From the NCBI GenBank assembly GCA_011109175.1, contig RDEW01000055.1, positions 167,589-231,588 of the forward strand: DNA of 64,000 bases, read 5' to 3'. The translations under genes were made by a program, and so were the position numbers. Below the pieces are notes generated by a model. That model saw only the letters and a list, made by a program, of their open reading frames with translations. It ran no database searches and was not told where the DNA came from. The stretch's first letter is position 1. Every line of letters begins with the position of its first letter. Of the stretch, positions 1 to 10,911 are shown one piece after another. This stretch comes from Dicyema japonicum. Lineage: Eukaryota > Dicyemida > Rhombozoa > Dicyemidae.

Positions 1-692
1 TTGTCTCAAAAAGTATTTAATTGACCATAATTAAGTTTTTTGATGAAATCAAAATTGAATTAAATCTAAAAATGTATACTTCACTAACGACACTTTGCCA
101 AATAATCCTTACGATGCTGCTGTATACTCAATGATTAGAGATTACTCAGATGTGGTAGACGCAGTTTTATTCTTTGAGTAATTATTCAAACTAATTCTCA
201 GAGATGCCGAACTTGAAAATCAATGGGAAAAATATCCAGAAGGAATCGCATTAATAGGAACTGTTTGCACACCTCAAGCAGTGGGAATTGTTTTGAAAAG
301 ATACAGTAAAGAAAAGACTTCAGAGATTGTATCTCATGAATTATTCCACGTGCTTGGGTTCGAGCACGTCAGAGGAGTGAAAGTAATTGTAATAGAAAAT
401 GCCTAATGAATCCTTATATTTATAAACATGAAAAAATTTTAATAATTCGAGACATGTATCAAAGTTAACAATCAAATCTGTGCCTGCCCTGGAAAAAAAT
501 GGCGATGCCTTGCCTTGAGTATTGATTTGTATTAAATTTTTGTCCCAAATGATAAAGGGACCACAAGTACTAAGGAACCAAATGATAACGGGAGCAGCTC
601 TGATGGTGAGTCAAACGGAAATAATTTTTGGATTTACACGTTCTTTCTTTTCCAGGTACAAAGTTTAAACTATAATTTAGGGTCTTAATTAG
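1..692 (+). pseudogene. M12B-like metalloprotease, copy 1 (5' cut by window edge)
   Basis: The window opens in the last four codons of exon 3. Intron 3 is 13-35, exon 4 36-177, intron 4 178-201 and exon 5 starts at 202. Exon 5 encodes the reprolysin-type strand GIALIGTVC, an AVGIV segment and the zinc site SHELFHVLGFEH, and downstream a Met-turn. Compared with copies 2 and 3 it has one base missing in an A run of exon 4 and another between the zinc site and the Met-turn (about 383). The donor of intron 5 (near 432) reads AA instead of GT. Intron 6 (519-542) ends in TG. Exon 7 (543-655), intron 7 (656-680) and the GLN-stop exon (681-692) are recognisable. Probably a recent pseudogene; the homopolymer indels could be assembly errors, but the lost donor argues for true decay. 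Confidence 0.75.
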
Positions 693-1349
693 ATTCTCTA
701 ACTATTACTAACTATCTAATAATAATAATCGTCAGATAATTTCCATATAGTATGTCATAATCCATATCCTCAATCGCTACAAAAAATTATTCTGCGTTTT
801 TATGGAAACGATTACTTCGTAGAATTGTTAAGTATAATTATTTTCTCGATTGCCATCTTTCAATTTTTGAAAGGACAAAAGTCCAGCGAACATAAAAATA
901 ACTTAAATGTGCTTTTAAACTAAAATAAATTATTTGATCTCTTTACTTTTCTATAGTCAAGTAAAAATGTAATATTTGTAGGTTTTTATGATCATCAACC
1001 AGTATTCGAGATTACAAAGAATTTAAAATAATAGATCATTCACGTTTATTTGAGATTTGGCTATTTCCAAACCGTTATCTACTTGGTCAAATAATTTCAA
1101 AATGGTATGTACCCTATTAAATTCCTAAGAGGCACAATCTGATCCACTTGTCCAAGGAAACATTCAGTACTTGGCAGTTCCACAAAAAGGATTTCACTCT
1201 TCCCTGCATCATCAAATGGTTGCTATAATGATGGATATGAATGGACTTTATTGTTGAGAGGATGCGACTCACTCTAACCATGTGAACTGGTATCAATTAG
1301 TTAGATAAAAACTCTCTTTTATATAACCAGAGAACCTGCGACAAAAACA
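693..1349. other. 3' flank of metalloprotease copy 1 and unassigned sequence
   Basis: Positions 693-830 align by eye with the 3' flanks of copies 2 and 3 (an ATTCTCTAACTATTACTAAC block and a TAATAATAATCG stretch), so the duplicated unit extends beyond the stop codon. From 830 to about 1350 I see no gene or repeat I can name. Confidence 0.5.
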
Positions 1350-2270
1350 TTAATTTGCGTCTCAATGTCTGGATTTTGATATTAAAATAATAGATATATT
1401 CCAAATTGAACGACTATTAAGTTGGCCCACTATTATTCTGCCCTTTAACTTTCTTGTTTTGTCGAGAATAAAAGTAATATCATTTTGGATCGAGACTATT
1501 ATCAAATGGCGTTCCTCAAGCCTCTCCATTATCTTCCCTCTTGTTTAACTTTATGATGAATGACTTGCCACTCCCACAGGGAACGATGACATTTATCAAC
1601 GTATGCGGATGATATAGTGATTGCTTCGAGGGATGTGAGTATTATCGAAGCAACGAGAAGAGTACAATCTGAATAAACTAAGTTTATGGCTTCGGGAAAA
1701 TTCAATTGACTGCTAGCCTGGAGAAGTCGGTGTTGACCCTATTCACGACAAACAGAAGACTAAGGAAAGTATAAATTGATGTCACCTTGGATAGGAAAAA
1801 TATCCCGCAAACAAATTCTAGAAAATCCTGGGAGTTACCTTTGATACCTTCTTAACCTTCACAAACATGTCGAAAATATGTTATTGACTTGTACGAGGAA
1901 AATCAACTTTCTGAAAGCGTTCTTGGGAAATCCAAGAGTCAATAAAGATATGAATGGACTGGATGTCATATATAAGCAGTTCATTTAGTCTACAATAGGA
2001 TACGCATGTAATGTCTGGGGATCTAACTTTTCTGCAACGAATTTGGACAAGATCTGCAACATTCAAGTGAAGCAAACCTACTAAGGAAATCTTCCCGTGT
2101 GGAAATCCTGCCCAGAAACCTTGAAAATATGATAGAGGCGACTGGAACAGTGCCCCTGCGAGGACTCGAGTATGCGAACACCTTCCATATCGGAATTGCG
2201 CAGGAACGCTGTCGGAACACCGAGAAAAGATGCGAAGACTGTTGAGGGAGGCCGGGATCATCTGAATTAT
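1350..2270 (+). pseudogene. Decayed jockey-like LINE, reverse transcriptase part
   Basis: A broken + frame from about 1505 reads NGVPQASPLSSLLFNF, the RT motif before the catalytic block. It is followed by a degraded Y-x-DD region (GDDIVIASRD), an ATRRVQSE helix and thumb-like sequence (EKSVLTLFTTNRRLRK). The same order is better preserved at 41640-42430 (NGVPQGSPLSPALFNL, YADDIVLASRD). Many frameshifts and stops; no endonuclease domain is visible. A dead 5'-truncated copy. Confidence 0.8.
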
Positions 2271-2289
2271 GTTTATTTTGGATATGACT

Positions 2290-2885
2290 GTAGTTTTCTG
2301 GTTTAATATTAATAATAATAATAATTTTGGAGTACTTCATGTCTATAATTGGATATAAATATGAAATACTTGTTTTGACAAAAATTATTACAGAATTAAT
2401 AAAAGGATTATAACGTGAATTTAAGAAAATCATTGATGAGGCTACAACTGAAGTATTATGTGCATATTAAATAATTGGAAAGACCAAGGGTAAAACCAAA
2501 CTAATTCCTAATCTTGACATGCTCCGACAGAACTCTCTCACAAGCACACTGATTCAGAGGACTCTTCCGAAAACCAAGGAGTAAAATAGTCTTCCAGCGG
2601 AATGAAGAAATGGATCCTTTTGAATGCTGACAAATGGAGTTTCCTGAGTATGATGGATCTAATGATGCTACCAGAGGGAAGGAATAGAAATCTTCAATCA
2701 AGTTGCCACATACAACCACTATGTTGTTATTCCAAGACCATAGTTAAAGCGAAAAAAAGACTATGTGATGCTGACAATTTATTGCAGGCTTTTGTCCTTA
2801 GATCCTACTACGACTCGTTGGAACAGGATTTTTGCAATTTCTTCAATTGTGATGTTTTCTCATCCACTAAATTATAATTGACTTT
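2290..2885. other. Unassigned stretch with short open frames
   Basis: Begins with a short TAA run near 2310. A 91-codon frame lies at 2602-2877 (+), and the segment around 2480-2600 vaguely resembles 16510-16690 (shared CCAAG...GGTAA-CCAAACTAA wording). I recognise no domain; it may be part of an old retroelement. Confidence 0.25.
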
Positions 2886-3600
2886 TTTGACACTTTCTTT
2901 ACTGATGTGGATGTAACGGATTTCTTAGGGCTAATTGTCAGTCAATATTCGTTCAGTCATACAAGTAAACGGTGATGTCTGAATCTCTCTGTGGCTGCCT
3001 TGGATGCTAAAACTATGTCGTTTGCATAAGCCCAGAGAAGATCTTTTTCTAGACTTGGTATCGTAATGTCAGCCAAGAATATGATGAAAGATAGCATATC
3101 TAGTAGTGTGACCTCGAGAATATAATCAGGAAATAGTCGGGAGACTGATCAATGTTCCTAAGACAGACTCGTCTTCTATCGGCCACTGAGAAAGTTGGTA
3201 TGCGAAAAATTAAAATTCCCAGGAATGTCTATCTAAAATATTTTCCAAGTAAAATTCTTCTTGGGAATATATTCGACGTTTAACGTATGTCCATTGTGCA
3301 GAGAAAGGTCTTCTGATGTCTGGGACTTTTGAAGGTCAAAGTTAATGAAGTCAGCCTGGAGATTAGATGACTGGTAGTTGGTAGAGATTTTATAATTCTA
3401 TTATAGAACTGTCTGTCAAAGAAAATGTTCTTGATTTTCACAAGGAAAAGTTTCTCAAAGATTTTAGACATTGAACAAAAAAGTGAAACTCATCTGGATG
3501 AAGTCGGGTCCTTTTTCGGTTTTCCCGTTTTCAATTTTGGCCTGATGTTTGGGAGTTGCCATAACGTTGAAATCGAATTGTGGTTTATGGACAAATTATA
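2886..3600 (-). pseudogene. Decayed jockey-like LINE, RT fingers region
   Basis: Read on the minus strand, 3600-3270 gives a 'GKP..DPTS' segment, then SMSKIFEKLFLVKI and KTFLCTMDI. These match the 'FRPISLL..SKI.E..VL...' and 'K.VLCSIDINKAFD' blocks of the LINE at 41640-42430. The continuation down to about 2890 resembles the minus strand of 39000-39500, so the two are copies of one family. Multiple stops; dead. Confidence 0.7.
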
Positions 3601-3699
3601 GTGTAGCAATTCACTCATTACCCAGATTTTTCAGGATGATAACAATCCCCATATGAATGTGTTACTCGGGATTTCCTTCACTTTTTTTAGAAAAATAAG

Positions 3700-5650
3700 A
3701 TGAAAATTTATCCCTTTTTTGGTTTTCTTGATAAGTGAGATACGTCATTCTTTCCATAGTCTCCATGCGAGATTTTTACGTAATAATTTGACAAGCATTT
3801 CCTTTGGCTGCAGTTTTCGTCTTCGGATGGCCATCTCTCTGCACCCAAAATGTTATAATTACTTTCCAGACTTCGGCTGTCGACTGATTGTGGTATAGAA
3901 CACGTGTCCATTTTGTTTTCTGTATTTTGAATTTTTCAGTATTTATTTCTTTTAACTTTAACAACTTTATTAGGAATGAAAAATTAAAGAGGGAGTTAGT
4001 TGGCCTCACGCCGCAAGTCCTGCAAACGCTTGGACTCTTCTCTGCGATCTCAGACCCCTCTTATCGTTTATTCTGTGCTGCAACATACGAGTCAATGATG
4101 GCATCTCTTTTCAGGTAGTTTTCCATTTTTTTCTGCTGCATCTTTTATCGACATTACTACAAATTTTCATCTTCCTCTAGCTACTCGTCGAGCCTTTTGT
4201 GTAGAGCAATCTTGATCCCTGCTCTCCTCGATTTTTTCAAAAAGCAATAAAACGCTCTTTGTATGCAGTGTAATACCATCCTTCCAGTCCATAAAAGTGA
4301 TGGAATGATCGCACGTGAAAAAATAAATAAAAACATATCCGTTTCGAGTCTCAACTTCCTCATGGTGGGCTTTCTTCCTTTTGAGTTTAAAATCGCACAC
4401 TGTGCTCCCAGATTTCTCAAACGCTGTTCCGAGATACTTAAGGGAGCTCACAATGCTGATTCCGCATGTGGAGTCTTTCTGATTTCCTTTACCATTCCGA
4501 CCGAAAAACATCATTGCACTAGATTTTTATTCTGACAGTTTTAACCCATGAAGACCGCACCAGTCTTTTATCTCTTCCATGTGCACATTGAGTCTTTTCT
4601 CTGAGATCATGCTCGATCTCGACACATCAGACAGTAGCACGTCGTCTGCGTATATCAGAGATCTCGTACTTGGTGTAGACGGAGACGGTAAACCGGCCAT
4701 TAGAACACTAAACAATAGAGGGCTCAAAATTGATCCTTATGGGACTCCTCTCTTCAATAATATCATATTTGAAAAATAGCATCCGCATCTAACATAGGGT
4801 TTTCTTCTTTTAGGTATACTTTCACCCAATTCACTAGTTCCTTTGGGCTCCCCGTCAGAGATAACTGATCGATTATGGCTCTGTGGTTAGCACTGTCTAA
4901 TGCTTTTGATATGTCGAGACATATGACATTCAGGAGACATTTGGATTCTCTGGCTTTGCATAACTCGGAGTTGAGTAAATAAGCAATCATCGCATGACCG
5001 TCCTGGGAGAAAACCAAATTGATCATTTCTGAAGTAATCTTCTTTTACCAGCTGATTTGTAAGCTTCCAGAATACAATTTTTTCCATGATTTTGAAATTG
5101 ACCGAATCAGGCTGATCAGACGGTAGCTAGCAGCATCATTCTTCAGTCTACCTGTCTTCGCTACCATCCATACAGTCTTCTTCCATTCGTGTGGAACATG
5201 ACCAATTTTTATGCATGTGTTGAACATATGTTTGAGAACTTCGAATAAAATTTCTGGGCCTTCTTTGAAAATCCTAGCTTTGATGAAATCACTGCCCGGA
5301 GCTTTATTCTTGGCAGCTTTTATCGCTATCTTCAGCTCTTCTAGAAAGATCTCTATAAATGCTGTTTTCTCTGACAATGGTTCGTAACAAATCTTCTCCG
5401 CGATGACATAATCGTCCACATCAAATATCTTTTTAATCTGTGTCTCAAAACTATAGGTATTTCCTCTGCAGCATAGTAGGTGCCATCCGGTTTCTTGACC
5501 ACAATTTTGTTTGCGATTGACTCTGGGTTCCTCTCTCTTCGGTATACCTTCCAGAAAGAGGGATTGTGGTTGTTTAGCTTCCGTAGTTGAGAGTTCCACT
5601 TATTCTCATTCCAACTTTTGAATTGTTCCGACAACTGCTTTTTGTAGTTC
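3700..5650 (-). pseudogene. Jockey-like LINE (second family), RT and flanking regions
   Basis: Minus-strand pieces in order from 5640: a WNSQLRKLNNHNPSFWK linker typical of jockey elements, an AAKNKAPGSDFIKARIFK segment (RT block 0), HEWKKTVWMVAKTGR, DQFGFLPGRSCDDCLF, LLNVICLDISKALDSANH (palm Asp), then SPLLFSVLMAGLP with SLIYADDVLLSD (catalytic YADD, near 4650), ending in KWFFGRNGKGN-like thumb sequence and SLKYLGTAF near 4440. At least four frameshifts break it. Sequence down to about 3700 is probably its 3' part. No intact protein. Confidence 0.85.
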
Positions 5651-6149
5651 GACGATTTTGTGAGACAAGGTCCTTCAAGACGAATTCTTTTGACTAGAGC
5701 AATCCTTAAAAAAACACTGGTATAACTGGTATGACTTTTTGGGACAGTTATAGATCTTGATTTTTTTCCTAATCGTCTTCGATTTTGTGCTGAGAATTCT
5801 TAACTGATTTTTGAAATCGTTCGCTTTTAATATTACTTTTCGGTTAACCACCAGTTTATTTCACTCGAAAGGACCTTGAGAAAATAAACACATAAATATG
5901 TAAGTCACTCAGACACCAAAAGCCACAAAGGCATATAGGCACACAAAAACCACGGATACACTCAAAAATAGCTTTTTTCAACAGAATCGAACGTTGTATC
6001 TTATCTATTCTCATGCACATAAGTGAAATTCCATGAGAATACGGAAAGCACTCAAAGCTTGCTAGTTAATGATTCCAGAGCACATCAAGCTAAAATTAAC
6101 TCAGCATCCTTTTGAATAGATGGTATAAAGAGTCGTGTCTTTTTATTTT
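5651..6149. other. No feature seen
   Basis: AT-rich sequence between a LINE and a SINE-like repeat. I see no open frame with recognisable content, no inverted repeats and no tandem arrays. Confidence 0.3.
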
Positions 6150-6445
6150 TTACTAACCCCTGATACACAGAGAAAGAAGTTAAGGTAAATAACTAGTTAA
6201 AAGTATCCAGTTTCCACTTCTACAGAAACAGAGTCCATCCGGAATTAACATAAAGAGTAAAAGACGTCCATACTGCAGTTGTAGAAACCTCTCCAGTGGA
6301 GTGGGTAGAGTAAATGATTTTTTCGTGCCAGCCAGGCACGAGGTGCACCTAGACGTGGATCACATGACGCAACTCTGAGAGATAATCAAACAGAAAACTT
6401 CAACCAATTAGCCACGCAGCACCACATTGCGCCACGTGGCGAAAT
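6150..6445 (-). repeat. SINE-like repeat A, copy 1
   Basis: About 300 bp. The low-coordinate end carries the tail (TAACCCCTGATACACAGAGAAAGAAG) and the high-coordinate end the head (CAATTAGCCACGCAGCACCACAT...GCGCCACGTGG). The middle has CAGAGTCCATCCGGAATTA, CTCCAGTGGAGTGGG and GGATCACATGACGC. The same order recurs at 24165-24480, 39505-39815, 40430-40745 and 42570-42840. The tail matches the 3' end of the jockey LINE near 10960, suggesting LINE-driven mobilisation. No coding capacity. Confidence 0.85.
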
Positions 6446-7188
6446 TTTCTAGATTTATTTTATTAAAACTCTAAACATAAGCCAAGAAAATGACTCATTC
6501 ATCAAACAAGAAATAAACATTAAGGCACAAGTCAATTACATACTCATATTCGCTATAACCAAGCAAAACGCATTCTCAAAATGTGAACACCTTCAAACCT
6601 GTATGGACGACGCTTTTAGCTCTTATCGTAAATCAAGGAATTTGAAGTTCTAACGTCGGAAGAGCCAAATAATGTTGTTATGATGGTGGAGACAAACTTG
6701 GAGTTTTATGTTTCTTTTTCACTCCTCGCTTATGTCGATATACCTGACACCGTATGGGATAATAATAAAAATTTTCCGCCACCATAATTATTAAATCAAT
6801 TCGTGAGAGGAACAAATTTAGGGGAAAGTAAAACGTTGTATCGATAGAATAGACAAGAGGGTATCTTCGATGCATTTCTCTAGTCAGGACGGAAATTAAT
6901 AAAATATTGAAGGATATTTCGGAAAGGAAATGGAAAGACGAAACCTCAAAGTCGATGTAATAATCCATTATTCTAGAGGAGTTATAGAAAACTCGTATAT
7001 CCTAGAACATATGGAAAAGTATTTCTGGAGAATCCCGATATTAGTTTTATAGGATAGAAAAATTCTTGTATTTTCAAAAATCCCCTAGATAATATAGAAG
7101 GTGTTAATAAAATAAATCTAATTCCTGACGACATGAAAGAAGATTCTATGGATTTAATTAAATGGTTTCCATATGAAAGTTAAACCGC
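6446..7188. other. Unassigned, one anonymous 96-codon minus frame
   Basis: A minus-strand frame at 6678-6968 (start MDYYIDFEVSSFHFL) has no domain I recognise and no flanking short-intron signals that extend it convincingly. The rest has no visible structure. Confidence 0.25.
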
Positions 7189-7415
7189 GATCAGGGAATG
7201 TAGAGAAACAACGATATAAATATGGTAATGTCAAAGATAGACGGACGTATTGTTTTGTTTTATAAAGAAACTGTTTCAATGCAAGATCAGACTTGGGTTA
7301 TCAGGAATGTAGAGGAAAACAACGATATAAATATGGTAATGTCCAAAGATAGACAGACGTAATGTTTTTGTTTTATAAGAAACTGTTCAATGCAAGACTC
7401 ACTTGGGTTAATCCA
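7189..7415. repeat. Two-unit tandem duplication (about 110 bp unit)
   Basis: Unit 1 starts near 7189 and unit 2 near 7299; both contain ATGTAGAG, ACAACGATATAAATATGGTAA and TTCAATGCAAGA. Almost every difference between units is a one-base length change in a homopolymer (for example AGGG versus AGG, TTTT versus TTTTT, CAAAG versus CCAAAG) rather than a substitution, a pattern typical of long-read consensus error. Confidence 0.8.
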
Positions 7416-8440
7416 CGATTATGGAAGAGGTCTATAATGTGGATTGTCCGTAAGCCAGTGAGATCGAAGAGGACTCACTGAGCTATAAACCAATGTTGCA
7501 TGCTCTATTTCGAAGATAATCTAGATTATTATCTTCAAACGTTCGTATCTATATATTGAAGAAACTAATTTCTTGCTCCGGAACCAATGGGGCTTTCGTT
7601 CAAGTTGGCTGTGTGGGGGAATGTTTATTCCTGCTTAATTCAATTTCCTGAAGGCCATTGATAGCAGATGGTTTGCTAAACCTATTATGTCTAGATATTT
7701 CCAAGACATCTAACACTGCTTGGCATGAAGCCCTTCTAGCTCAGCCTTAGGACGGATGTTCCGAAGTATTTATTTAGTTTTAATAAAAATTTCTTTAAAC
7801 TAAATACTGTAAGAGAGTCTTTTAAAGGTAAGGAAATCCATCCAGTGGTGTCTCACTTATCAGAGGAGCCCTACAGGGTTCAGTGGTGAGCCCAATACTA
7901 TTCAATATTTTCATGAGTAATTTGGCTAAACTGCTGAGTCATGATTCTGATGTATTAATTTAAGCGCGGATATTATTTTAATGGATGCCTCCAAAAATTC
8001 GATGCTTTCAGAAGAGAGAGTAAATGGTTACATGAGTATTATTGAAGATTGTGCAGGTTGAGAGGATTGAAACTTTCTTGAGAAAAGTCAAGCGAGCTAC
8101 GCATTAGTCTATTAGAAAAGATTTCTATATCTTCCATTAGGTATTTATTCAACTTTAACTTATGGATGTGAGGAATAGTTTTTCCTGACTAAAAAGGATA
8201 GAATTATATTTCTACTCTAAAAAACAAGTGATCATTAAATTTGAATTAGATTAAAGATTACAAGACTAGCTATAAGAGGAAGAAGATTGAGTCAATCAAG
8301 TGACTGGTCGAAGGAAGGATAAGTAGTTTTATAAGAAACAAATTCCAGAACTCATACATATCGACGAGACCTAACTAAGAAGAAAAGGAAACTGGAGAAG
8401 TGTCCAAGACTCGTGGCAGGACTATAAATACATAACCTCT
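7416..8440 (+). pseudogene. Decayed jockey-like LINE, RT core
   Basis: A broken + strand translation gives LLCLDISKTSNTAWHEALL near 7690 (palm Asp block). It then gives RGALQGSVVSPILFNIFMSNLAKLL at 7865-7940 and a degraded active-site region before MDASKNSMLSEERVNGYM. It resembles the family at 3700-5650, with the same SEERVN/SEKRLN helix after the active site. Heavy decay, no intact frame. Confidence 0.75.
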
Positions 8441-9300
8441 ACTAACTCCTAACTTCTGTTCATTAATAAACCTATTCTGTTTTTCCAATAAATTAAACTA
8501 CGAGTTAATTCTTAAACCGCAAATGAAATTCAAAATTTCTTATTTACATTTTTTAAACTCCAATTTTTGTTAAAAAGAACAAAATTAATTTTAATGAGCC
8601 TGAATGGTTAGGCTGTTTCTTCTCACAATAACAATCCAAATACGGTCTTGAAGACATTTAGTCTCAAGTAGATCCATGGTGACCCTTTATATCTCATTGA
8701 GTCGATCCGAAAATTAGATCATCAGATTGTGGGCCAAATGCATAGTAGCAAATGGAAAACTGGAATAATTTTAATTTCTAATGATAACTCTGATACTTAT
8801 ATCTTTATTAAAAAATATTAGTCAATATTAAATGTTTCTCATTGTTGCTTACCCGGTTGTCTTACAAAAAATTAATTAGTTAAAATATGAGAGAAAAAAT
8901 TCATAAATCACTAAATTATTTTGAAAAAGTGAATTAAATACGGATGAATAATAATTTTTAAATGAATTTTCTATTTAATTTTTTGATTAATTAACTTTAT
9001 TGTCTAATCGAATAATAATCAATTCGAGACAATGTTCCACAAACTCTCAAATAATTTGTGAGAACCTTCATGTACATCAAGAGTCCAAGAGAATAATAAT
9101 AAAGAGTTTGACAGCATCTTTTTAGATGCGGAAGCGAAGATACTTGAAAATAGTAGTTATCAAGATGTTTCTAATAAATAAGTTTTTTTATGTTAAATAA
9201 ATTTCAAAAAGCGTTTAAGTACTCTAATGTGATATTAGAACGTCTGAAAAGCAAACAAATCCTAAGAATTTATCAAAATTTTAGTGAAACCAAAATTCCG
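8441..9300. other. No gene seen; upstream flank of metalloprotease copy 2
   Basis: AT-rich sequence. Part of 8930-9020 is loosely similar to the upstream block of copies 4-7 (TTTTTTGATTAATTAACTTT). I found no open frame with recognisable content. Confidence 0.3.
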
Positions 9301-9385
9301 AGTCATATTACACGCTTCAAAAATAATTGATTAATAATTTTAGCTTATAAACGAATTTTTTAAACAATTTTTGCAATTTGAGAAA
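9301..9385 (+). promoter_or_regulatory. Conserved upstream block of metalloprotease copy 2
   Basis: The block GTCATATTACACGCTTCAAA (from 9302), followed by AATAATT, lies 85 bp before the ATG at 9386. It is nearly identical upstream of copies 3 (15657-15685, -), 4 (19558-19586, -), 5 (36897-36925, -), 6 (43955-43982, +) and 7 (53198-53224, +), although the sequence further upstream of copies 2 and 3 differs from that of copies 4-7. A TATAAACGAA/TATAAGCGAA element follows it in every copy and could be a TATA box. Core promoter is an inference from conservation. Confidence 0.6.
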
Positions 9386-10439
9386 ATGAATTTTCTGTTT
9401 TATACATTATTTTGTGTTTTCATTGGTAATTTATTTTAAAACAATTTTAGTAAACAGCAAAGTAACGAGGAGATACGATATCGCCACTGTTCTTGATGGA
9501 AACTTCGTTTTTATTTAATTTTTTACATATAGCAAAAAAGTTTCAACTACAATGAATACCAAATTCTAGTGTACATAAATAAGCTGTTCGAATTGTCACA
9601 AAAAGTATACAATTGATCAAAATTAAGTATTTTGAGGCAATCCAAATAGAATTACGACTTTCAAAGATATACTTAGCGAACGAGACTATGCCAAGTAGTC
9701 CTTACAATGCTGCAATATTCTCAATTATTAATAATTTAAATAATGGGGTAGACGCAGTTTTATTCTTTGAGTAATTATTCAAACTAATTCTAAGAGATGT
9801 CGAAGTTAAAACAAAAAATGGGGAAAAGCCAGTTGGAGTGGCATTGTTAGGACATGTATGCACATCTACATCAGTGGGAATTGTTTTGAAAAAATACGAC
9901 GTAGAACAAACATCAGAAATTATGTCTCATGAGTTATTCCATGTGCTTGGATTTAAGCATGTCAAATCGTATGAAAGTAATTGCTTTCAAAATTGTTTAA
10001 TGAATCCTTATATTCATATCCATGAGTATAAATTTTTATAATTTTGAGACATGTGTCAAAATTAACAATCGACACTGTGCCTTCCGTGGAAAGCACGTGG
10101 TGGTGCCTTGAAGTGAGTAATGAGTTTTTTTAATTTTTGTAAATGCTAATGATGATGTTTCGGATGATAATGTGCCCACCACCATTAAAAAAGTGCCGAC
10201 CACCACCATTAAAAAAGTGCCGACCACCACTAAAAAGGTGCCCAATCTGACCACCACTAAAAAGGTGACAAATGTGACCCTACTCAATAATCTGACCACC
10301 AATTATAAGGTACCAAATATGACCCTACTTAATAATGGAACCACCTCTAATAATGAGTCAAATGGAGTTAATTTCTGGATTTACGCATTCTTTCTCTTAC
10401 TGGTACAATATGTAAACCATAAATTAGGGTCTTAATTAG
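9386..10439 (+). CDS. Compact M12B (reprolysin/ADAM-like) metalloprotease, copy 2, intact
   Basis: Eight exons: 9386-9425, 9451-9506, 9533-9604, 9628-9770, 9795-10025, 10049-10116, 10140-10402, 10428-10439. Seven introns of 23-26 nt; 885 coding nt, 294 aa, frame open throughout. Residues 1-16 (MNFLFYTLFCVFIV) form a signal peptide. The reprolysin-type strand GVALLGHVC lies near 118-126 with SVGIV after it; the zinc site HELFHVLGFKH is 149-159 and the Met-turn CLMNP has Met173. Residues about 205-275 are Thr/Lys/Val/Pro repeats with several NxT/S sites, then a short hydrophobic tail ending GLN, like a GPI signal or membrane anchor. No prodomain, disintegrin or Cys-rich domain. Probably a secreted or surface protease. 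Intron 6 ends in TG, not AG. The family call rests on motif order; another metzincin family is less likely. Confidence 0.85.
10176..10262 (+). repeat. Coding minisatellite in copy 2 linker
   Basis: A roughly 24-bp unit (ACCACCATTAAAAAAGTGCC type) is repeated about four times in frame. It encodes TTIKKVP/TTTKKVP, followed by degenerate TNVTLLNN units. The homologous linker of copy 3 uses a different, 45-bp unit. Confidence 0.8.
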
Positions 10440-10559
10440 ATTCTCTAACTATTACTAACTATCTAACAATAATAATCGTTAATTTCCATATAGTATTATG
10501 TACTAAACTACATCTTCAATTATTCCCTACAAGAATTTTTTGTGTTTTTATGACAACTG

Positions 10560-10770
10560 AACATCTCACTGCGAGTGGTTTGGCTTGACGAGTGACACCG
10601 TGAACATTTCACTGCGGAACCGGGTCCTCTACAAAAGGATTCAGACCCAACAAAAAGAAAAAAAAGAAGTGAAGAACATTCCTTGGTTATCCTTAATTGA
10701 TTAGTTATGATAACAGTTCTTTGCTTAAAATATAGTGTGTGTCCTGCCTGGGAAGCGTATCAAATATAGC
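10560..10770 (+). repeat. tRNA-derived SINE B, 5'-truncated copy
   Basis: Contains TTGACGAGTGACACCGTGA, a GGGTCC block, an AAAAAGAAAAAAAAG run and TAGTGTGTGTCCTGCCTG. The same order is in the longer copy at 30852-31190, which has the tRNA-like head. Here the head is missing. Confidence 0.75.
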
Positions 10771-10835
10771 CCCTTAGGGTAAGAGTTAGGGAATAGGGCT
10801 AGGGATTAGGGTTTAAGTTTTATGTTTGAGTATGA
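10771..10835. repeat. Degenerate TTAGGG-like array
   Basis: Three TTAGGG hexamers plus ATAGGGC and TAGGGAT variants occur within about 45 bp, directly after the SINE. It resembles an interstitial animal telomere repeat but is very short and degenerate. Confidence 0.5.
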
Positions 10836-10911
10836 GTTATAACTGTAGGGAACTTTTATAGTTAGTAATGGATAAGATGAAGAATAGAATAATTTTTTAT
10901 ATTAAAAGTTA

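Noticed and set aside
1-692. Assignment of the HExxHxxGxxH proteins to leishmanolysin (M8)
   Set aside because: Leishmanolysin has a long insert between the second and third zinc ligands. Here the ligands are contiguous and the Met-turn follows closely, with the GTVC/VGIV strand before the helix, as in M12B.
6678-6968. 96-codon minus frame as a gene
   Set aside because: No recognisable domain, no conserved copy in the window and no supporting splice or promoter context.
10771-10835. True telomere or chromosome end
   Set aside because: Too short and degenerate, and flanked by ordinary sequence on both sides.
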